From contig NZ_JALRNF010000005.1 of NCBI RefSeq assembly GCF_030272895.1, positions 1 through 64,000 of the forward strand: a stretch of DNA of 64,000 nt, given 5' to 3'. The stretch's first letter is position 1; every line of letters begins with the position of its first letter. Below are positions 18,911-29,764 of this stretch, piece by piece. The stretch is from Pseudomonas sp. BGr12 (GTDB lineage: Bacteria > Pseudomonadota > Gammaproteobacteria > Pseudomonadales > Pseudomonadaceae). The position numbers and the translations under genes were made by a program. Under the pieces are notes generated by a model. It had not been told where the DNA came from. It was given only the letters and a program-made list of their open reading frames with translations, and did not search any database.

Positions 18911-21517
18911 CTAGCCCCTGGGGCGAACCACACCAGGCGGCGCGGTGGCCGGGTCGAGGAACTCCGCTGCCGTTTGCCGGGTCTGCAACGCCAGACGCAA
19001 ATCGGCCCGCACCACGCCATCGGGCTTGCCCGCCGAGGGCAGGAAATACTCCCCCGGATCGACGGTGATATTGGTCGCTTGTCCCGGCCCTGCATCGACC
19101 ACGCGCAGCCCGGGCACGCCTTGCAACTCGGCGATGCCCGGCACGCCCTTGAACAGATTGCTATGGGAGTTGCCCACCAGGGCTACCCATTTGTCCGCAG
19201 GCTGAGCCGACTGTCTGGCCGCAATGATCCGATTGGCGTAGAAACTCATCACCTTCTGGCGCAGCAGATGACCCGGCTGCTCCAGTCCGTCCAGCCGGTA
19301 GCTGGCCACACAGTCGATGCCCTGTACGGTAATGCGGCTGGCCCGGGCCTTTCTGACCAGCTCCAGAAAACTGTAGCGACCGGTAATGTCGGTCCCGTGC
19401 CCGGCGTCGAGTGCTTCCAGATAACGCTGCAGCGGGCGGCTCATCCGCCCGGTGCGCGAGAACAGATCCAGGTCGGCCTGATGCAGGTCGGTCATCAGGT
19501 GTTCGAGGTAGAGGGTCCGCACCCCCTTGTCATACAGTGGCTTGAAGTTGTTCATCAGCCACTGCTTGCTGGCGATGGACGAATGCGACTCACCGATCAC
19601 CACCCCGGGATGCTCATCGAACAGCTGTATGAACGCTCGCTGCGAAGAAACACCGGCTGTCGGAACCTCCACGGTGCGCAATGGCAACGTTGGCGGAGCG
19701 GCGAAAAACGCGCGCGCATCGTAGCGCAAGCGTAAACGGATAAGGTCAAGGCTGTCCTTCACCTGCTCCAGTGGCGTTCCGGGCATGTAGTAATCACCGC
19801 TGAGCAGGCGCTTGTTACTGGCCTTGAGCAACTCGCGTATGGCGGGACGGCTGGCGGGCGGGACTTCATAGCTGCCCATCGGCACCTCGAACGCCGAGTA
19901 ATCCAGCACCTCGGCCGGCCCGGCAGGCGAAACGCCGCCCAGACACTGACCGCCGCCCCTGAGGCAGAGCGACTCCAGCACGACCCACTGCCCATCGTCA
20001 TCAAGCGCGATGGGCACCACGCCGGAAAATGCGAAAGGGTTGTCCTGGGGCACGATCAACCAGGTCTGCAGCGCACTGTCGTAACGCACTCGATACGGCA
20101 GCCTGCCGATTTCGACATACTGCCCGCCATCGGCCAGTGTACTGATGCCACGTAGCGCACCGTCCTGAGCCGGTAGCACATTGACAATTGCATTACCTTC
20201 AAGCGCATCCAGGCTTTGCGCCGCACTGCGCCCCAGCGGCAACAGAAACGGCAAATTGAGCACCAGCTCGACACCGGAAAGGATGGCACCGAGCACCCCG
20301 GCGTGGCGCTCCTGGGCATTGTCGCCATCAATTGCCTGCTCGATGCTCAACGCAAGGCCGGCGCTCCCCGTCACCACGGGCAGCACCGCCAGCGGCCAGC
20401 ACAACGGGGCCAGCGCACCGAGCAGACGGGTTGCCACCCCCAGGTAGCCGATCCACATCTGCGTGCGCAACTCGGCATTGGTACGCAATGCCGCATCGGA
20501 CTCGATCCCCATTCGCTGCCGGGCGCTGTCGCACAGCCAGGTGAACACCTCTTCCTCGATCAGTAGGCTCTGCACCTGTCGCGCAAAGGCGTCGACACTG
20601 CCCTGCGCCCAGTTGCGCAGCTCGCTGCGCATTTTCGCCAGGAACTCCGGCTCTGCGGTGAAATGCGCCAGCAACTGCTCACTGCTCGATGGCACCTGCA
20701 ACCAGCCGAACAGCCACTCGATCACCGCCCGCTCACTGTCAAAGCCCTGGAATGACGGTACACAACCGGGCAGATAGAGCAGCTGCAGACCGCCCCGCCC
20801 CTTCAACCAGAGCACGTCAGACGAGCGCTGCCCGCCCAGGCTCAGCGCGCAGATGCGGATACCGGCTTGCGGCGGGGACACCTGCTTGAAATGCTCCAGC
20901 AATGGCTGCACCGAGCTGTCGAAGTCAACCGCATCGAGTGCCAGGCGCAACTGCTGCTCATCCAGCTGCCCGCTCAAACCCGCCTGCAGCGCCTCGGACA
21001 CATAACTGAGCTTGGCCAGGATGCGCACTTCAACCCCGTGCTCCTGCCAGAACGATGACTGACGTCGATGAAAGCCCGCTGCAAAATCCAGTGCCCACAG
21101 CCTGTCCAGGACCCGTCGAGGCTCCAGGCGCACTTCATTGTGCTCATCGTACCGGCGCGCTTCGGGCCCATCGGTGTAGAAGCCGCCATACAGGCCCAGC
21201 AGGTCGGCATTGTCCTGATCGCTGGCGCGAAAGCGGCGCATCACAAGCTCAGTCAGGGTCATGGACTGATCCGGAACGCCGAAATGTTCCCAGCCGCTGT
21301 AGCTGCGGCTGTTACTGGCGGCGCCAGAGAAGCGGTGCCAGTAGATCCGGTCAGGGTCGCCCGACGAAACGCCTTCCTCCTCCAACAGGTGCACGGCGGT
21401 AGCACGGGCTTCGACGTGCAGGTCGGGGAATGCCTGCACCACGCGGGAGGCGATGGCGGACAAGGTGTCGCGCAGGACGGTATACGGGGGGTTGTCATTC
21501 ATGACGGTTGCTTCCAT
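18911..21517 (-). CDS. Large toxin-like protein with DUF6543-type N-terminus and ChaN/EreA/TIKI-like effector domain
   Basis: An 868-aa protein without a classical signal peptide. Residues ~20-180 resemble the N-terminal domain of Pseudomonas dermonecrotic/insecticidal toxin-like proteins (LTELVMRRFR, LYGGFYTDGPE, YDEHNEVRLEPRRVLDRLWALDFA). A hydrophobic segment near 365-440 could insert in a membrane. The C-terminal ~230 residues carry G642-E-S-H645, E672-H673 and G782-N-S-H785, the pattern of the EreA/ChaN/TIKI fold also found in the C2 part of Pasteurella multocida toxin. No immunity or secretion gene adjoins it. Start at 21517 is tentative (alternative ATG 21502); no good ribosome site at either. 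Function inferred. Confidence 0.75.
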   Translation of the reverse strand: MEATVMNDNPPYTVLRDTLSAIASRVVQAFPDLHVEARATAVHLLEEEGVSSGDPDRIYWHRFSGAASNSRSYSGWEHFGVPDQSMTLTELVMRRFRASDQDNADLLGLYGGFYTDGPEARRYDEHNEVRLEPRRVLDRLWALDFAAGFHRRQSSFWQEHGVEVRILAKLSYVSEALQAGLSGQLDEQQLRLALDAVDFDSSVQPLLEHFKQVSPPQAGIRICALSLGGQRSSDVLWLKGRGGLQLLYLPGCVPSFQGFDSERAVIEWLFGWLQVPSSSEQLLAHFTAEPEFLAKMRSELRNWAQGSVDAFARQVQSLLIEEEVFTWLCDSARQRMGIESDAALRTNAELRTQMWIGYLGVATRLLGALAPLCWPLAVLPVVTGSAGLALSIEQAIDGDNAQERHAGVLGAILSGVELVLNLPFLLPLGRSAAQSLDALEGNAIVNVLPAQDGALRGISTLADGGQYVEIGRLPYRVRYDSALQTWLIVPQDNPFAFSGVVPIALDDDGQWVVLESLCLRGGGQCLGGVSPAGPAEVLDYSAFEVPMGSYEVPPASRPAIRELLKASNKRLLSGDYYMPGTPLEQVKDSLDLIRLRLRYDARAFFAAPPTLPLRTVEVPTAGVSSQRAFIQLFDEHPGVVIGESHSSIASKQWLMNNFKPLYDKGVRTLYLEHLMTDLHQADLDLFSRTGRMSRPLQRYLEALDAGHGTDITGRYSFLELVRKARASRITVQGIDCVASYRLDGLEQPGHLLRQKVMSFYANRIIAARQSAQPADKWVALVGNSHSNLFKGVPGIAELQGVPGLRVVDAGPGQATNITVDPGEYFLPSAGKPDGVVRADLRLALQTRQTAAEFLDPATAPPGVVRPRG

Positions 21518-21580
21518 TGCAGTGAGGAAGCGCCACTGTGCAATCCTGTACGACGACCGGGTGTTAGATAGTTACTGCCA

Positions 21581-21613
21581 AAAAAAACGCCATACCCTTT
21601 CGGGTATGGCGTT
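21581..21613 (-). terminator. Rho-independent terminator of guaBA
   Basis: A perfect stem (aacgccatacc against ggtatggcgtt with a tttcggg-type loop) lies next to a run of A on the plus strand, which is a T tract in the leftward guaA transcript. Confidence 0.92.
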
Positions 21614-21630
21614 GTGGACCTAGCTGGGGA

Positions 21631-23208
21631 TCATTCCCACTCGATGGTCGCTGGCGGCTTGCTCGACACGTCGTAGGTGACGCGGGAGATGCCTTCGATC
21701 TCGTTGATGATCCGGCCGCTGACGGTCTCCAGCAGCTCGTACGGCAGGTGTGCCCAGCGAGCGGTCATGAAGTCCACGGTCTCGACCGCGCGCAGGGCAA
21801 CAACCCAGGCGTAGCGACGGCCATCGCCAACGACACCGACCGACTTGACCGGCTGGAACACCACGAACGCCTGGCTGGTCTTGTGGTACCAGTCGGCCTT
21901 GCGCAGTTCTTCGATGAAGATGTGGTCGGCGCGACGCAGCAGGTCGGCGTATTCCTTCTTCACTTCACCGAGGATGCGCACGCCCAGGCCCGGGCCCGGG
22001 AACGGGTGACGGTAGACCATGTCGTACGGCAGGCCCAGCTCCAGGCCGATCTTGCGCACTTCGTCCTTGAACAGCTCACGCAGTGGCTCGACCAGCTTGA
22101 GGTTCATTTCCTCCGGCAGGCCGCCGACGTTGTGGTGCGACTTGATCACGTGGGCCTTGCCGCTCTTGGCGCCGGCCGACTCGATCACGTCCGGGTAGAT
22201 GGTGCCCTGGGCGAGGAACTGGATGTTGTCCAGCTTGCCGGCCTCGGCATCGAATACGTCGATGAAGGTGCGACCGATGATCTTGCGCTTCTTCTCAGGG
22301 TCGGACTCACCGGCCAGGTTGTCGAGGAACAGCTTCTCGGCGTCGGCGCGGATCACCTTGACGCCCATGTTCTCCTTGAACATGGCCATCACCTGGTCGC
22401 CTTCGTGCAGGCGCAGCAGGCCGTTGTCGACGAACACGCAGGTCAGCTGGTCGCCGATGGCGCGGTGCAGCAGCGCGGCAACCACCGAGGAGTCGACGCC
22501 GCCGGACAGGCCCAGCAGAACGTTGGCCGAACCGACTTGCTCACGCACCTGGGCGATGGCGTCTTCGACGATGTTCGACGGGGTCCACAGGGCTTCGCAG
22601 CCGCAGATGTCCTGGACGAAGCGCGAGAGGATGCGACCGCCCTGCTTGGTGTGGGTCACTTCCGGATGGAACTGCACGCCGTAGTAACCCAGGGCGTCGT
22701 CGTACATGCCGGCGATCGGGCAGCTCGGGGTGCTGGCCAGGACGTTGAAGCTGTCCGGCATCTGGGTGACCTTGTCGCCGTGGCTCATCCACACGTCCAG
22801 GCCCAGTACGCCGTCATCGTCGACATGATCTTCGATGCCGTCGAGCAGGCGGCTCTTGCCGACCACGTCGACACGGGCGTAGCCGAACTCGCGCAGGTCG
22901 GAACCTTCGACCTTGCCGCCCATCTGCTCGGCCATGGTCTGCATGCCGTAGCAGATGCCCAGCACCGGGACCTTCAGGTCGAACACGGCCTGCGGGGCGC
23001 GCGGGCTGTTGGCTTCGTGGACCGACTCGGGGCCGCCGGCGAGGATGATGCCGCGCGGGTTGAAGGCGCGGATCGCTTCATCGTCCATGTCGAACGGGTG
23101 CAGCTCGCAGTACACGCCGATTTCGCGCACGCGGCGGGCGATCAGCTGGGTGTACTGGGAGCCGAAGTCGAGAATCAGGATTCGGTGAGCGTGAATGTCG
23201 AGGGCCAT
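21631..23208 (-). CDS. guaA: GMP synthase (glutamine-hydrolysing)
   Basis: GuaA aminates XMP to GMP with glutamine and ATP. The 525-aa length equals the E. coli enzyme. The N-terminal class I amidotransferase has nucleophile C86 (VLGICYGMQ) and FHPEVTH; the ATP-pyrophosphatase P-loop GLSGGVDSS is near residue 235; the C-terminal dimerisation domain ends in PPATIEWE. It lies 79 bases downstream of guaB on the same strand, forming the usual guaBA operon, and ends at a strong terminator. Confidence 0.98.
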   Translation of the reverse strand: MALDIHAHRILILDFGSQYTQLIARRVREIGVYCELHPFDMDDEAIRAFNPRGIILAGGPESVHEANSPRAPQAVFDLKVPVLGICYGMQTMAEQMGGKVEGSDLREFGYARVDVVGKSRLLDGIEDHVDDDGVLGLDVWMSHGDKVTQMPDSFNVLASTPSCPIAGMYDDALGYYGVQFHPEVTHTKQGGRILSRFVQDICGCEALWTPSNIVEDAIAQVREQVGSANVLLGLSGGVDSSVVAALLHRAIGDQLTCVFVDNGLLRLHEGDQVMAMFKENMGVKVIRADAEKLFLDNLAGESDPEKKRKIIGRTFIDVFDAEAGKLDNIQFLAQGTIYPDVIESAGAKSGKAHVIKSHHNVGGLPEEMNLKLVEPLRELFKDEVRKIGLELGLPYDMVYRHPFPGPGLGVRILGEVKKEYADLLRRADHIFIEELRKADWYHKTSQAFVVFQPVKSVGVVGDGRRYAWVVALRAVETVDFMTARWAHLPYELLETVSGRIINEIEGISRVTYDVSSKPPATIEWE

Positions 23209-23287
23209 GACTCAATCTCGTCAGTGGTAATCGGAAACGACGCGGGGCTGTCGATAACAGCCCCGCTAGCAAGTGTTGCCTGAAGCA

Positions 23288-25400
<2,113 letters not shown>

Positions 25401-25418
25401 GACGGCAGCCAAACATGC

Positions 25419-26201
25419 TCAAAACTGCCAGTTTACCTCACTCAGGTAACGTGCGATGAGGGCGATGCCGCTGGCCAGCACCAGCCAGGTCACCAAGCGC
25501 ACGAAGGTGTCCCGCGACATGTTCAGGGTCAGGCGCCGGCCCAACCACACGCCTGTCGCCATCATTGGCAACAAGCACACCGCCAGCAACAACAGTGGCG
25601 GATCGGCATACACGCCGGCCATCAGGAACAGGCTCAGGCGTACCACGGTGCTGCAACTGATCAACGCGCTCTGGGTGGCCCGGGCCTGTTCACTGGAAAG
25701 CAGACGGGCATTGAGGTAAATGGCGTAGAGGAAACCGCCACTGCCGAACATGGCACCGAACAAACCACCCACCGTGCCCATCGGCACCGACCAGGCCGCG
25801 GCCAATTGCGTCGGCCGGACCTTCACCGCCAGGCTGTAGAGGGCGTAGGCACTGATGAATACGCCCATCAACAGCAGCAACAGGTCGGCCTTGAGGTTGA
25901 GCAAAAACACCACCCCCAGGCTACACCCCACTGCCATGCACGGCAGCAGGCGCAACAGCTCCGGCCGCGCCACCGCCTTGCGGGCTGGCAGCCAGTTGCC
26001 GAAGGCGGCGACGAAATCCAGCAGCACCAGCAAAGGGATGATCTGCGACAACGGCAAGAAGTTGATCAGCACAGGCCCGGCCACCAGCGCCGTACCAAAG
26101 CCGGCGATGCCGAAGACGATATAGGCGGCACCGACCCCAAACAGAATCGGCAACCAGTCAAGAGGGGTAAACGGTAGCTGGGCAAACAGTTCCGGGAACA
26201 T
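25419..26201 (-). CDS. TauE/SafE-family sulfite/organo-anion exporter-like membrane protein
   Basis: A 260-aa inner-membrane protein with about eight hydrophobic segments and the paired glycine-rich motifs of the TauE/SafE (DUF81) family: FGIAGFGTALVAGPVLINFLP in the first half and GTVGGLFGAMFGSGGFLYAIYL in the second. Members export sulfite, sulfoacetate or related anions; the substrate here is unknown. Divergent from a LysR regulator across 103 bases, which suggests the regulator controls it. Confidence 0.88.
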   Translation of the reverse strand: MFPELFAQLPFTPLDWLPILFGVGAAYIVFGIAGFGTALVAGPVLINFLPLSQIIPLLVLLDFVAAFGNWLPARKAVARPELLRLLPCMAVGCSLGVVFLLNLKADLLLLLMGVFISAYALYSLAVKVRPTQLAAAWSVPMGTVGGLFGAMFGSGGFLYAIYLNARLLSSEQARATQSALISCSTVVRLSLFLMAGVYADPPLLLLAVCLLPMMATGVWLGRRLTLNMSRDTFVRLVTWLVLASGIALIARYLSEVNWQF

Positions 26202-26304
26202 GGCGGTTTTCAGCAGTGGGTGAGCGCAAACTTTAGCCAGCAGCGAGCCATGCCGACTAATATGTAATTAAGCCACCAGCTATCTTGAAACGGCATATCA
26301 GCTC

Positions 26305-27192
26305 ATGATCTCCACCCGCCAGTTACGTTACTTTGTCGAAATCGCCGAAAGCGGCAGCTTCAGCGCCGCCGCCGAGCGCCTGTACATCGCCCAGTCAGCG
26401 CTGAGCCGACAGATCAAGGAGCTGGAGACGCAACTCGAAACCCTGCTGTTTGAACGCACCGCCCGCCAACCACGCCTGACCGCAGCCGGCCAGGCTTTCC
26501 TGCCAAGGGCGCGCACCTTGATGGCCGACCTGGAAAAAGCCGAGCGCCTGGCCCGGGAGGTCGGCCAGGGTGTGCGCGGCAGCCTGCGCCTCAATCACTC
26601 CAGCACCGTGCCATTGAGCGGCCAGTTGCTGGCACGGCTAAGTGGCTACCTGAAGGACAACCCCGGCGTCACCATGGACATCGCCCAGCAATCATCCGAG
26701 GCACAGCTTGAAGCGCTCGCCGAGGGCCGCCTGGAGATCGGCCTGTTGCGCCTGCCGGTGCTGCGCCAGCATGAAGGGATTTGTGTGCAGCCATTGCTCC
26801 AAGAGCCTTTGTTGCTGGCAGTGGCCGAGGATCATCCACTGGCCAGGGAAACCAGCGTGCGCCTGGCACAACTGCGTAACGAGCCCTTTATTTCCATACC
26901 ACATCGCCAGCGTGGCGGCTTGAGCTACCTGTCTGCCGAGTTGTGCATGGGGGCCGGTTTCTTTCCCCGGGCCGCACGGGTCGTGTCGCGCAAGACCACG
27001 CAACTGCAATTGATCCAGGCCGGCTTTGGCGTGGCCTTGTTGCCGCGCTGCATGCAGGAAATCGCACCTGCCTCGCTTCGCTTCGTGCCCCTGGCGGATG
27101 AAGGGTGCACCAGTACGGTGGCCCTGGCCTATCGTCGCGACGCCGGGCCTTTGGTGGAGCAGTTTGTGGATCATCTGCGCCCCCGCGACTGA
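26305..27192 (+). CDS. LysR-family transcriptional regulator
   Basis: A 295-aa regulator with the N-terminal LysR winged helix-turn-helix (about residues 1-60: LRYFVEIAESGSFSAAAERLYIAQSALSRQIKELE) and a periplasmic-binding-fold effector domain (about 90-292). Starting at ATG 26305 puts the helix-turn-helix in the standard place. It is divergent from the TauE/SafE exporter gene, its probable target, and is followed 52 bases later by xseA. The effector is unknown. Confidence 0.92.
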   Translation: MISTRQLRYFVEIAESGSFSAAAERLYIAQSALSRQIKELETQLETLLFERTARQPRLTAAGQAFLPRARTLMADLEKAERLAREVGQGVRGSLRLNHSSTVPLSGQLLARLSGYLKDNPGVTMDIAQQSSEAQLEALAEGRLEIGLLRLPVLRQHEGICVQPLLQEPLLLAVAEDHPLARETSVRLAQLRNEPFISIPHRQRGGLSYLSAELCMGAGFFPRAARVVSRKTTQLQLIQAGFGVALLPRCMQEIAPASLRFVPLADEGCTSTVALAYRRDAGPLVEQFVDHLRPRD

Positions 27193-27244
27193 AAACGCCG
27201 CCGTCACTGCCACCCCGAGCCAACAATCCTTTATGATGCCGGCC

Positions 27245-28624
27245 ATGATCAATGACCCCTTCGAAAGACTCGGCCTGGACCGCGAGGTCCTCACCGTCAG
27301 CCAGCTCAACGGCCGCGCCCGGGTGCTGCTCGAAGACGTGTTCCGCAATGTCTGGGTCGAAGGCGAGATCTCCAACCTCGCCCGCCCGGCGTCCGGCCAT
27401 GTCTACTTCACCCTCAAGGACAGCGGCGCCCAGGTGCGCTGTGCATTGTTCCGGCAGAACGCCGCCCGGGTCCGCCAGGCCCTGCGCGACGGCCTGGCGG
27501 TCAAGGTGCGCGGCAAGGTCTCGCTGTTCGAGGGCCGCGGCGACTATCAACTGATTGTCGACACCGTCGAGCCGGCTGGTGATGGCGCCTTGCGCCTGGC
27601 CTTCGAGGCCCTGAAGGAAAAGCTCGGCGCCGAAGGCCTGTTCAGCGCCGAGCGCAAGCGCGCCCTGCCCGCCCACCCGCAGCGCATTGGCATCGTCAGC
27701 TCGCCCACCGGCGCGGTGATCCGCGACATTATCAGCGTGTTCCGCCGCCGTGCCCCGCAGGTCGAGCTGACCCTGATCCCCACCGCCGTGCAGGGCCGTG
27801 AAGCCATCAACCAGATCGTTCGCGCCCTGCAACTGGCCGACAGCCGCGGCTTCGACGCCCTGATCCTGGCCCGTGGCGGCGGCTCGCTGGAGGACCTCTG
27901 GTGCTTCAACGAAGAAGCCGTGGCCCGGGCCATCGCCGCCTGCGCCACGCCCATCGTCAGCGCCGTGGGCCATGAAACCGACGTCTCGATCAGTGACTTC
28001 GTCGCCGACGTGCGCGCCCCCACGCCGTCGGCTGCTGCCGAACTGCTGGCGCCTGACAGCAGCGACCTGCAGCGACGCATCGACAGCCTCAAGCGCCGCT
28101 TGCTGCTGCGCATCCAGAGCCGCCTGAGCCACGATCGCCTGCGCCTGGACAGCCTGACCCGCCGCCTGCGCCACCCCGGCGAGCGCCTGCGCCAGCAGGC
28201 CCAGCGCCTGGACGACCTGGACATGCGCCTGCGCCGTGCGTTCGAGCAACGCTTGAACCAGCGCCGCGAGCGCCTGGCACGCCTGGATACACGCCTGGCC
28301 GCGCAGCATCCGGGGCGCACCCTGGCCCTGCTCAAGCAGCGCCTGGACAGCCTGTCCGAACGCCTGCCGCGGGCCATGCGCGAAACCTTGAAAGACCGTC
28401 GCCAGCGCCTCCAGGCGCAAATGCAGACCCTACACGTCGTCAGCCCGCTGGCAACCCTCGGCCGCGGCTACAGCATCCTGCTCGACGATCGCGGCCAGGC
28501 CATCCGCCGTGCCGAACAGACCCACAATGGCCAGCGCCTGACGGCACGCCTGGGTGAAGGTGAACTGCAGGTACGCGTCGAAGACAATCACCGGACTCCG
28601 GTCACGCTTTCATTACTGGATTGA
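27245..28624 (+). CDS. xseA: Exodeoxyribonuclease VII large subunit
   Basis: XseA with XseB degrades single-stranded DNA in both directions. The 459-aa protein (E. coli 456) has an N-terminal OB-fold (about residues 15-110, VSQLNGRARVLLEDVF and RPASGHVYFTLKD), the catalytic central domain (IGIVSSPTGAVIRDI, RGGGSLEDLWCFNEE, SAVGHETDVSISDFVADVRAPTPSAAAEL) and a long Arg/Leu-rich coiled coil (about 265-410). Start 27245 (MINDPFERLG) is used; the frame upstream overlaps the LysR gene. The M23 peptidase follows three bases after the stop. Confidence 0.97.
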   Translation: MINDPFERLGLDREVLTVSQLNGRARVLLEDVFRNVWVEGEISNLARPASGHVYFTLKDSGAQVRCALFRQNAARVRQALRDGLAVKVRGKVSLFEGRGDYQLIVDTVEPAGDGALRLAFEALKEKLGAEGLFSAERKRALPAHPQRIGIVSSPTGAVIRDIISVFRRRAPQVELTLIPTAVQGREAINQIVRALQLADSRGFDALILARGGGSLEDLWCFNEEAVARAIAACATPIVSAVGHETDVSISDFVADVRAPTPSAAAELLAPDSSDLQRRIDSLKRRLLLRIQSRLSHDRLRLDSLTRRLRHPGERLRQQAQRLDDLDMRLRRAFEQRLNQRRERLARLDTRLAAQHPGRTLALLKQRLDSLSERLPRAMRETLKDRRQRLQAQMQTLHVVSPLATLGRGYSILLDDRGQAIRRAEQTHNGQRLTARLGEGELQVRVEDNHRTPVTLSLLD

Positions 28625-28627
28625 ACC

Positions 28628-29452
28628 ATGCCCCGTCTGTTTGCCCCGCTGCTGCTGCTGTGCCTGATGTTCGCCAGCAGCGCCCAGGCCAGCTACATCA
28701 CCCGCCAGCTGAACAAACCGGTACCGGGAGGCGTTGCAGTCATCGACCTGGGCCCGGCGGCCCAGGCGCCGAGCGCGCGCTTCGACGGCAAGCCGGTGCT
28801 GGTGGTCAGGGAACAGGACACCTGGCTGGCCATCGTCGGCCTGCCGCTGACGCAAAAGCCAGGCGTGGCAAGGCTCACCCAGGGCACGCGTACCCTGAGC
28901 TTCAACGTCGGCAGCAAGAAATACCCGGAGCAGCGCATCACCCTGAAGAACAAGCGCCAGGTCAACCCCGACCCCGCCGACCTCAAGCGCATCGAGGCCG
29001 AGCTTGCCGAGCAGCTCAAGGCCTACCGCAGCTTCAGCCCTACCCTGCCGAGCAACCTGATCCTCGACAAACCGGTCAACGGCCCGCTGTCGAGCAAGTT
29101 CGGCGTGCGCCGCTTCTTCAACGGCGAGGAACGCAACCCCCACGCCGGCCTGGACTTCGCCGTACCCGCCGGCACACCGATCAAGACCCCGGCCAACGGC
29201 AAGGTTATCCTGGTGGGCAACTACTTCTTCAACGGCAACACCGTGTTCGTCGACCACGGCCAGGGCTTTATCAGCATGTTCTGCCACATGTCCAAGGTCG
29301 ATGTGAAACCCGGGCAGATGCTCAGCCGCGGCGCCGTGGTCGGCCGGGTCGGCTCGACCGGACGCGCCACTGGCCCGCACATGCACTGGAACGTCAGCCT
29401 CAATGATGCACGGGTGGATCCGGCGATTTTCATCGGCGCCTTCCAGCCCTGA
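28628..29452 (+). CDS. M23-family (LytM-type) peptidoglycan peptidase, exported
   Basis: A 274-aa periplasmic protein: signal peptide MPRLFAPLLLLCLMFASSAQA, a beta-rich N-terminal domain (about 25-125) and a LytM zinc endopeptidase domain (about 150-270). Zinc ligands are intact: NPHAGLDFA (HxxxD) and GPHMHWNV (HxH), so it should be an active DD- or LD-endopeptidase rather than an EnvC/NlpD-type regulator. It starts three bases after xseA, an arrangement implying cotranscription, and is followed by a strong terminator. Confidence 0.93.
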   Translation: MPRLFAPLLLLCLMFASSAQASYITRQLNKPVPGGVAVIDLGPAAQAPSARFDGKPVLVVREQDTWLAIVGLPLTQKPGVARLTQGTRTLSFNVGSKKYPEQRITLKNKRQVNPDPADLKRIEAELAEQLKAYRSFSPTLPSNLILDKPVNGPLSSKFGVRRFFNGEERNPHAGLDFAVPAGTPIKTPANGKVILVGNYFFNGNTVFVDHGQGFISMFCHMSKVDVKPGQMLSRGAVVGRVGSTGRATGPHMHWNVSLNDARVDPAIFIGAFQP

Positions 29453-29471
29453 CGCCTGGCTTGCGCCATTC

Positions 29472-29502
29472 AAAAAGACCGCGCAATTGGCGCGGTCTTT
29501 TT
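29472..29502 (+). terminator. Rho-independent terminator of xseA-M23
   Basis: aaaaagaccgcgc pairs perfectly with gcgcggtcttttt across a five-base loop; the T run continues into tttgc. Confidence 0.93.
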
Positions 29503-29608
29503 GCTTTAGACTCGCTATAAAATCTCAATTACCTTGATATTTTGAGCATTCCTCTCAATTTTTCTCCAAGGCTTGCCATCTTTAACCCCACTGGTTAGGG
29601 TTGAAGCC

Positions 29609-29686
29609 ATGAAAACCTTTCAGACCCTCATCCTGCTTCGTCAACATCGCAGCCTCTGCCTGGTCAGTGCACGACTACCAAGCTGA
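29609..29686 (+). CDS. Candidate leuA leader peptide
   Basis: A 25-codon frame begins MKTFQTLILL and ends ARLPS, with a ggttgaagcc stretch in front. Six of its 25 codons are leucine, including ctg-ctt as neighbours. It ends 78 bases before the leuA start. Leucine-rich leaders controlling leu operons by attenuation are well known in enterobacteria. I do not see a clear terminator hairpin between it and leuA, so a classical attenuator is not demonstrated; translational coupling or chance are alternatives. Confidence 0.42.
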   Translation: MKTFQTLILLRQHRSLCLVSARLPS

Positions 29687-29764
29687 ATCGCGTCGCCTCG
29701 CCTTTTCATCTCGTTATCGCTCGGCAGGCCACCTTTCCAGGCCGCACATTCAAGGATTGCTTTC

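Noticed and set aside
29687..29764. Attenuator terminator between the leader frame and leuA
   Set aside because: Only weak imperfect pairing around ggcaggcc is present and there is no T tract.
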